A DNA stretch of 64,000 nucleotides, taken from the NCBI GenBank assembly GCA_030674185.1, contig CM060311.1, positions 100,149,513 through 100,213,512 of the forward strand, written 5' to 3'. The first letter of the stretch is position 1. The number at the start of each line of letters is the position of its first letter. This document shows, one piece after another, positions 57,598 through 64,000 of this stretch. The DNA comes from Monoplex corrugatus (taxonomy: Eukaryota > Mollusca > Gastropoda > Littorinimorpha > Ranellidae). The notes under the pieces were generated by a model. It did not search any database. It was not told the origin of the DNA and saw only the letters and a program-made list of their open reading frames with translations. Both the position numbers and the translations under genes were made by a program.

Positions 57598-59690
57598 ATC
57601 ATCGTCATTATCATCATCAAGTGCCCTGTCACATGGCATTGGCGATCATGGCCCTCCATATGTATCTACCCCTTGTTGCCCCAAACACATCTTCCACCCT
57701 CTCTGTCCTCAGCCACACTGCAAGTCCGTCCAATATTTTCTCCCTTGGTCTACCTGGTGGTCTCCTTCCCTCCAGCTTTCCTGTTGTGACCAGGTGCTCC
57801 AATTCCCCTTTCCTCATACAACGGTCTATAAATGTTGCCTGTCTTTTCCTAATTTTCCTTATGAATGATCTACTTGCGTCTGCCGCCATCAAGACTGTTT
57901 CGTTTGTTTTCTTTGCTGTCCATTGAACTCTCAACATTCTTCTTAGAAACCACATTTCGGCTGCCCCAATCTTGTTCTGGCTTTGCTTGTTGACTGTCCA
58001 CGCCTTACAACTGTATAACATTATTGGTTCTATATAACATTCAAGAACTCTCTTCCTGATGTTAATTGATAGTCATTTGTTGGTAAGAATGCTTTTCATC
58101 TTCTTAAATGCTGTTTTGGCTTGGCCGATTCTGCCGGCTATTTCTGATGTGCATCTGCCGTCTGGTAAAATGACCGTTCCCAGATATTTAAACTTATCAA
58201 CTTGTCTCAAGCTTGTGTCGTTTGCTGTTATTTTGCATGACGGGATTTCATGTTGTTGTTTTTTTTTTTACTGATTATAATGACTTCAGTCTTCTTGCTG
58301 TTTAGCTCCAACCCTTTATTTTTGCTTTCTATTTCTATTACATTCACAAGGTTTTGTAGGTCCCTTTCATTTTCTGCAATAAGCACGGTGTCATCCACGT
58401 AACGAATGTTGTTTATCATTTTTCCTCCAATCTTTAATCCAGGGTATTCTTCTAGGTTCCCATGATGTTTTCGCTGTAAAGTAAAATAGATCTGGTGACA
58501 AAACACAGCCTTGCCTGACTCCGTTTTGATATTTTGGAATGGGCTAATATCGTTTTTTATTCTCATTGCAGCTGTTTGTTCCTAATACATATTTCTGATT
58601 ATTCGTAGATCTTTTCCATCAGTGTTGAGTCTTTCTTGTTGGTTGATCAATTCTTCATGTGTTACCGGATCGAAAGCCTTAGTATAATCAACACAGCATA
58701 AATATAAATCCTCAGTCAACTCGATTGACCTCTCTATGATAGTTCTTAGGATGTATATGGCATTAATAGTTCCTTTCCCTTCCACGAACCCACATTGTTC
58801 TTCTGCTATTTCTCTTTTGATTCTGTTCCTTGTCCTCATCATAATTATTCTTAATAGGAGTTTCGTTATATGACTCATCAAGCTGATTGTGCGATGGAGT
58901 TCACATTCTAAAGCCCCTGTTCTCTGTGGAACATGAATGAAAATTGATTTCAACATATCGTTAAGGATTTTTCCAGTGTCGTAAATTTCATTTAGGAGGA
59001 CTGTTATTTTTTCAATACCAAATCATCTCTGAAGTAATATTGTCTGGTCCTGGGGCTTTTCCTGGTTTCATCTTTTTCAAAGCTGCTCTAACTTCATCTT
59101 TCATAATGGGTTGTCGTTCAAAGTTCTTTCTTATGATGTGTTTGTTTCTGTCATCTTCAAAAAGGTCTTTAATGTACTCTCCCCAACTGTCTAATATTTG
59201 TCTTTTTCCATGATAAACGTACCATCTTTCCATTTTAAATTAAATTAGGCAACCAGCTGATGTGCATGTCTTTTTCCTGTGGACAGTTTCTTCAGTTCTT
59301 CTGTACATACCCTGAGGATCCGTTTTGTGTCGGTCTTCTATTTCTTTACACTTTGTTTTCAGCCAAGCTTCCTTAGCTTCATTGCACCTATTCCTGATTT
59401 CTTTGTTTATCTTCCTGTATCTTTCCTCCTTTCCATTTGCCTTCTCCGTTCTTCCATCAAGCCTAGAATTTCTTTTGTCATCCAGTTCTTTTTTGGTTTT
59501 CTATGTACTCGAGGGATTTCTTCACAAGCTTCATTTATCGAGTTTCTCAACGTTGTCCATTGTTCCTCACTATCACCAACATCTTCCAGAGCAAGTGAAA
59601 ATGTATTTGGTGTAATTGTTTTATTTGCAAAATGACCCATCCATAGTTTATAATGGAAAAATAAATTCCATAACATCATTGGTTTTACCA
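57598..59690 (-). mobile_element. RTE-like LINE, longest copy (about 2.1 kb)
   Basis: A - strand copy from within the EN-RT linker to the ATC tail. Readable parts are KPKKNWMTKEILGLMEERRR, WGEYIKDLFEDD, MKPGKAPGPDNITSEMI, EEQCGFVEGKGTINAI, VDYTKAFDPVTHEEL, the catalytic IRYVDDTVLIAENE (near 58390), KGLELNSKKTEVI, LYSCKAWTVNK and WFLRRMLRVQWTAKKTNE. The ending is RATFIDRCMRKGELEHLV-like. The order and the tail are those of RTE/BovB elements. It is broken into at least four frames, so it is inactive. This copy defines the family for the shorter fragments. Confidence 0.9.
58228..58566 (-). pseudogene. RTE-like RT palm segment
   Basis: The longest open piece of the RT in this copy, 112 codons. 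It contains the YVDD catalytic box and the following NVIEIESKNKGLELNSKK thumb-proximal segment. Upstream it breaks between FQNIKTESGKA and the expected G-x-x-Q-G-C box, so the nucleotide-binding region is damaged. Confidence 0.8.
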
Positions 59691-60110
59691 GTGTTGGAAG
59701 AACAGTAAGGTTTGAAAGTAAACAGATTTTATAACATCATTGGTTTTACCAGTGTTGGAAGAACAGTAAGGTTTGAAAGTAAACAGATTTTATAACATCA
59801 TTGGTTTTACCAGTGTTGGAAGAACAGTAAGGTTTGAAAGTAAACAGATTTTAAACATCATTGGTTTTACCAGTGTTGGAAGAACAGTAAGGTTTGAAAG
59901 TAAACAGATTTTTGGCATCATATTGCGTACCATGATGAAAAATATGAGCCAAAAACAGTCTAGAACAATTTGTATAACATCATTGTTAAGGGTTACATTC
60001 TTGAAGACGTTCTGTTGTCTAGTACCTAGAGTTTTTCTACTCATTGGTTTTACCAGTGTTGGAAGAACAGTAAGGTTTGAAAGTAAACAGATTTTAAAGA
60101 CATCATTGGA
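59660..60110. repeat. 62-bp tandem repeat, five copies
   Basis: Units contain GGTTTTACCAGTGTTGGA, AGAACAGTAAGGTTTGAAAG and TAAACAGATTTTA. Four copies are consecutive from 59670; a fifth, after about 130 bp of unrelated sequence, lies at 60040-60100. It abuts the truncation point of the RTE-like LINE. Positions 60111-60314 show nothing recognisable. Confidence 0.9.
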
Positions 60111-60314
60111 ACAGGAGTCCAATCAGTGGCACATCTTTCTCAAGCTGCGCTGTTTCTATCTCTTGCTCTTTCGTGTCATGATGAAGATTGAGTTTTTCCA
60201 AAAATACAAATATAGGCAGGAAGATGGAAAAGGGTGGAGGTGAATGTGTGCATGTGTGATAGGGGTGGAGGAGTTGGTTTGGTTCGTTGGTTTTGTGTAC
60301 ACCTGGGTGTGGTG

Positions 60315-62370
60315 TGAGAAAAGTTGGTGCTTGGTGTGATACACTCGATGTGGTGCTTGGTGTGATACACTCCATGTGGTGCTTGGTGTGATACACTCGA
60401 TGTGGTGCTTGGTGTGATACACTCGATGTGGTGCTTGGTGTGATACACTCATGTGGTGCTTGGTGTGATACACTCGATGTGGTGCTTGGTGTGATACACT
60501 CGATGTGGTGCTTGGTGTGATACACTCCATGTGGTGCTTGGTGTGATACACTCCATGTGGTGCTTGGTGTGATACACTCCATGTGGTGCTTGGTGTGATA
60601 CACTCCATGTGGTGCTTGGTGTGATACACTCCATGTGGTGCTTGGTGTGATACACTCGATGTGGTGCTTGGTGTGATACACTCCATGTGGTGCTTGGTGT
60701 GATACACTCGTGTGGTGCTTGGTGTGATACACTCATGTGGTGCTTGGTGTGATACATCATGTGGTGCTTGGTGTGATACGGTGCTTGGTGTGATACACTC
60801 GATGTGGTGCTTGGTGTGATAACAGGTGCTTGGTGTGATACACTCGATGTGGTGCTTGGTGTGATACACTCGATGTGGTGCTTGGTGTGATACACTCGGT
60901 GTGGTGCTTGGTGTGATACACTCGGTGTGGTGCTTGGTGTGATACACTCGATGTGGTGCTTGTGTGATACACTCCATGTGGTGCTTGGTGTGATACACTC
61001 CATGTGGTGCTTGGTGTGATACACTCCATGTGGTGCTTGGTGTGATACACTCCATGTGGTGCTTGGTGTGATACACTCGATGTGGTGCTTGGTGTGATAC
61101 ACTCGTGTGGTGCTTGGTGTGATACACTCGATGTGGTGCTTGGTGTGATACACTCGGTGTGGTGCTTGGTGTGATACACTCCATGTGGTGCTTGGTGTGA
61201 TACACTCGATGTGGTGCTTGATGTGATACACTCGATGTGGTGCTTGGTGTGATACACTCGATGTGGTGCTTGGTGTGATACACTCCATGTGGGCTTGGTG
61301 TGATACACTCGGTGTGGTGCTTGGTGTGATACACTCGAGTGTGGTGCTTGATGTGATACACTCGATGTGGTGCTTGGTGTGATACACTCCATGTGGTGCT
61401 TGGTGTGATACACTCGGTGTGGTGCTTGATGTGATACACTCGATGTGGTGCTTGGTGTGATACACTCGGTGTGGTGCTTGGTGTGATACACTCCATGTGG
61501 TGCTTGGTGTGATACACTCGATGTGGTGCTTGGTGTGATACACTCCATGTGGTGCTTGGTGTGATACACTCGGTGTGGTGCTTGGTGTGATACACTCCAT
61601 GTGGTGCTTGGTGTGATACACTCCATGTGGTGCTTGGTGTGATACACTCGGTGTGGTGCTTGGTGTGATACACTCCATGTGGTGCTTGGTGTGACACACT
61701 CCATGTGGTGCTTGGTGTGATACAGGTGCTTGGTGTGATACACTCGATGTGGTGCTTGGTGTGATACACTCCATGTGGTGCTTGGTGTGATACACTCGAT
61801 GTGGTGCTTGGTGTGATACACTCGATGTGGTGCTTGGTGTGATACACTCCATGTGGTGCTTGATGTGATACACTCGGTGTGGTGCTTGGTGTGATACACT
61901 CGGTGTGGTGCTTGGTGTGATACACTCGGTGTGGTGCTTGGTGTGATACACTCGGTGTGGTGCTTGGTGTGATACACTCGGTGTGGTGCTTGGTGTGATA
62001 CACTCCATGTGGTGCTTGGTGTGATACACTCGGTGTGGTGCTTGGTGTGATACACTCGGTGTGGTGCTTGGTGTGATACACTCGGTGTGGTGCTTGGTGT
62101 GATACACTCCATGTGGTGCTTGGTGTGATACACTCGGTGTGGTGCTTGGTGTGATACACTCCATGTGGTGCTTGGTGTGATACACTCGGTGTGGTGCTTG
62201 GTGTGATACACTCCATGTGGTGCTTGATGTGATACACTCGATGTGGTGCTTGGTGTGATACACTCGGTGTGGTGCTTGGTGTGATACACTCCATGTGGTG
62301 CTTGGTGTGATACACTCGGTGTGGTGCTTGGTGTGATACACTCGATGTGGTGTTTGGTGTGATACACTCG
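60315..62370. repeat. 26-bp minisatellite
   Basis: About 78 copies of a 26-bp unit with GTGCTTGGTGTGATACAC, followed by TCGATGTG, TCCATGTG or TCGGTGTG. The three variants are interspersed. All three - strand frames are open over 1.7-2.3 kb because the unit has no stop in any frame. The protein-like frames (up to 761 codons) are artefacts. Confidence 0.96.
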
Positions 62371-62735
62371 ATGTGCTGTGTACAACTGGTTGCTTTCGAT
62401 GTGGTGTGTACAACTGGTTGCTTTCGGTGTGGTGTGTACAACTGGTTGCTTTCGGTGTGGTGTGTACAACTGGTTGCTTTCGGTGTGGTGTGTACAACTG
62501 GTTGCTTTCGGTGTGGTGTGTGCTACTAGTTACTTTCGGTGTGGTGTGTACAACTGGTTGCTTTCGGTGTGGTGTGTACAACTGGTTGCTTTCGGTGTGG
62601 TGTGTACAACTGGTTGCTTTCGGTGTGGTGTGTGCTACTAGTTACTTTCGGTGTGGTGTGTACAACTGGTTGCTTTCGGTGTGGTGTGTGTTACTGGTTA
62701 CTTTCGATGTGGTGTGTACAACTGGTTGCTTTATG
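62371..62735. repeat. 28-bp minisatellite adjoining the 26-bp array
   Basis: About 13 copies of a 28-bp unit with TGTACAACTGGTTGCTTT and CGGTGTGGTG. The transition at 62370 occurs through the shared GATGTG(C)TGTG motif. Three copies have GCTACTAGTTACTTTCG or GTTACTGGTTAC in place of the usual sequence. Positions 62736-63104 are single-copy with nothing recognised. Confidence 0.95.
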
Positions 62736-63104
62736 TTATTAAATGTGAATGCAAAAGCCATCATTTCATCATTGAGTCAACGTACAGTCTTGTGTATGCG
62801 GTCATGTTTACGCGCCATTGTGTGTGTTGTAATTACGATGAAGTTATACAAATGGAGTGTTTCACATGAGTGCAGTAATTTGCTCACGGAAGTTTACAGC
62901 TGTAAACCAAAACAAAAAAAAAGTTTCTTCAGTTTGATGAAGTATAGGCCTACGTTGTTTCCCTTTTGGGTTTAGATCTGATTATCATTAGTTTGAACAA
63001 AAAAATCTAATCTGTCAATGTGATCAACAGGACAAGGGAAATAAATCTGATTAAAAACCTGTGCGTGGGAGATAGATTTTCTTCCCCTGTATTTCCAGAA
63101 AGCA

Positions 63105-63320
63105 GTTGTATGGACGGCACAAACGTATTCTTTCTGGGCAAGACACCATACTTGTCATGGGAAGGTCTGGGGTTCCATCCCGACTGGTGGAGAAAGGGTG
63201 GAGAGTTTTTCCTGATGTGGCAGATGGCGTTGTGGGCAGATCTGTCAGTGCTTATACCTCCATTGTGTGTGTACACAGAACATCAACTATGCACGGTAAA
63301 GATCCTGTAAACCATTGCCA

Positions 63321-63372
<52 letters not shown>

Positions 63373-63500
63373 GCTGATGGAAACGTGAAAACACCCGGCA
63401 CGCACGCCCACCAATGACAGAATAGGCAGACTGTGCAGCAACATATCGCCTGCGTAGTCTGGGATAAACGACATGTGCACACGTATCCGAGAACAAAACG
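63105..63500 (+). mobile_element. SINE-like dispersed repeat, family 2
   Basis: The head has a B-box-like GGTTCCATCCC (in GGGGTTCCATCCCGACTGG). The body contains GGTAAAGATCCTGTAAACC followed by GTGTCTG units and GATGGAAACGTGAAAACACC. From memory this body resembles a repeat seen often in gastropod genomic sequence; this has not been checked. A six-copy 7-bp repeat (GTGTCTG, 63327-63372) has expanded inside it. Confidence 0.5.
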
Positions 63501-63505
63501 ATTAT

Positions 63506-63570
63506 TCAACACAACACAACACAACACAACACAACACAACACAACACAACACAACACAACACAACACAAC
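63506..63570. repeat. ACAAC pentanucleotide array
   Basis: Thirteen perfect ACAAC units, directly joined to the ATC tail of the RTE-like copy at 63571. Confidence 0.95.
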
Positions 63571-64000
63571 ATCATCATCATCAGGTGTATTGCCGCATGG
63601 CGTTGGCGATTATGGACTTCTATCTGTCTCTATCTCTTGTTGCCTCAAGCATCTCTTCCACTCTCCTTGCCTCCAGCCACTCTGCAAGTCCATCTAGTAT
63701 CTTCTCCCTGGGTCTACCCGGTGCTCCCTTTCCCTCCAGCTTTCCTGTTGTGACCAGGTGCTCCAAATCTCCTTTCCTCATAAAATGGCTTTTAAATGTT
63801 GCCTATTTTTTCCTAATCTTCCTTATGACTGATCTACTTGTGTCTGCCTCCATCAAGACTGTCTCGTTTGTTTTCTTTGCTGTCCATGGAACTCTCAACA
63901 TTCTTCTTGAACCACATCTCAGCTGCCTCAATCTTATTCTGGCTTTGCTTGTTGACTGTCCACGCCTTACAACCGTACAACAGTATTGGTTCTATATAAC
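63571..64000 (-). mobile_element. RTE-like LINE, truncated by the window edge
   Basis: A - strand copy that starts with its ATC tail (63571) and runs off the right edge. It shares landmarks such as GCCGCATGGCGTTGGCGAT, GACCAGGTGCTCCAAAT and GACTGTCTCGTTTGTTTTC (all + strand) with the copies at 26818, 51734 and 57598. Confidence 0.9.

Noticed and set aside
60103..62581. His/Thr-rich frames of 570-761 codons on the - strand
   Set aside because: All three registers of the 26-bp repeat are open and encode the same cyclic peptide, so there is no selection on a frame.

Overview
The window is a repeat-dense stretch of eukaryotic nuclear DNA. Genes are split into short exons by large introns, and most of the length is microsatellite, minisatellite or decayed retrotransposon. 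The mix (RTE-like, CR1/L2-like, L1/Tx1-like, restriction-like-endonuclease and Penelope-like retroelements, tRNA-derived SINEs, and a pogo/Tigger-type miniature element) suggests an invertebrate, most likely a gastropod mollusc. That assignment is inference from repeat style, not from a marker gene.

Two host genes can be supported. On the + strand, three phase-compatible exons (16912-17241, 23676-23757, 27209-28184) encode the end of a type I single-pass membrane protein: a glycosylation-rich, Ser/Thr-rich ectodomain stalk, one transmembrane helix, and a 324-residue cytoplasmic tail with several tyrosine motifs and an internal 38-residue duplication. A putative promoter and gene-like island at 5.1-5.8 kb and an exon-like island at 11.05 kb may be upstream parts. 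On the - strand, exons at 51612-51453 and 42694-42503, perhaps preceded by 53122-53008, encode a Cys-rich C-terminus resembling the C8 module of von Willebrand factor D-type proteins.

Layout. 0-5 kb: a dispersed repeat copy and a nearly intact EN-RT LINE inside CA repeats. 5-13 kb: gene-like island, CR1/L2-like LINE, a shattered L1/Tx1-like element carrying a 26-bp minisatellite, and a Penelope-like 3' end with a hammerhead-like fold. 13-23 kb: 22-bp, 21/41-bp and 48-bp minisatellites, a SINE and a nested TTAA-ended palindrome. 23.6-28.2 kb: the receptor transmembrane and tail exons with intron repeats, including a minisatellite whose unit is a copy of the exon's splice donor. 28.8-39 kb: two very large minisatellites with poor consensus and an A182/T223 homopolymer block. 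39-42 kb: single-copy sequence and a Tigger-like miniature element. 42.5-53 kb: the C8-like gene, whose introns hold a CR1/L2-like LINE nested in a 15-bp array, a restriction-like-endonuclease LINE, and several minisatellites. 53.6-56.7 kb: a SINE whose interior has been amplified about 50-fold. 57-64 kb: RTE-like copies, an L1-like tail, 62-bp, 26-bp and 28-bp arrays and another SINE-like repeat.

Two themes recur. Retroelement copies abut or sit within tandem arrays, and several arrays are visibly built from pieces of neighbouring features (a splice donor, a SINE body, a LINE tail). Most long open frames in the window are stop-free repeat arrays and not genes.
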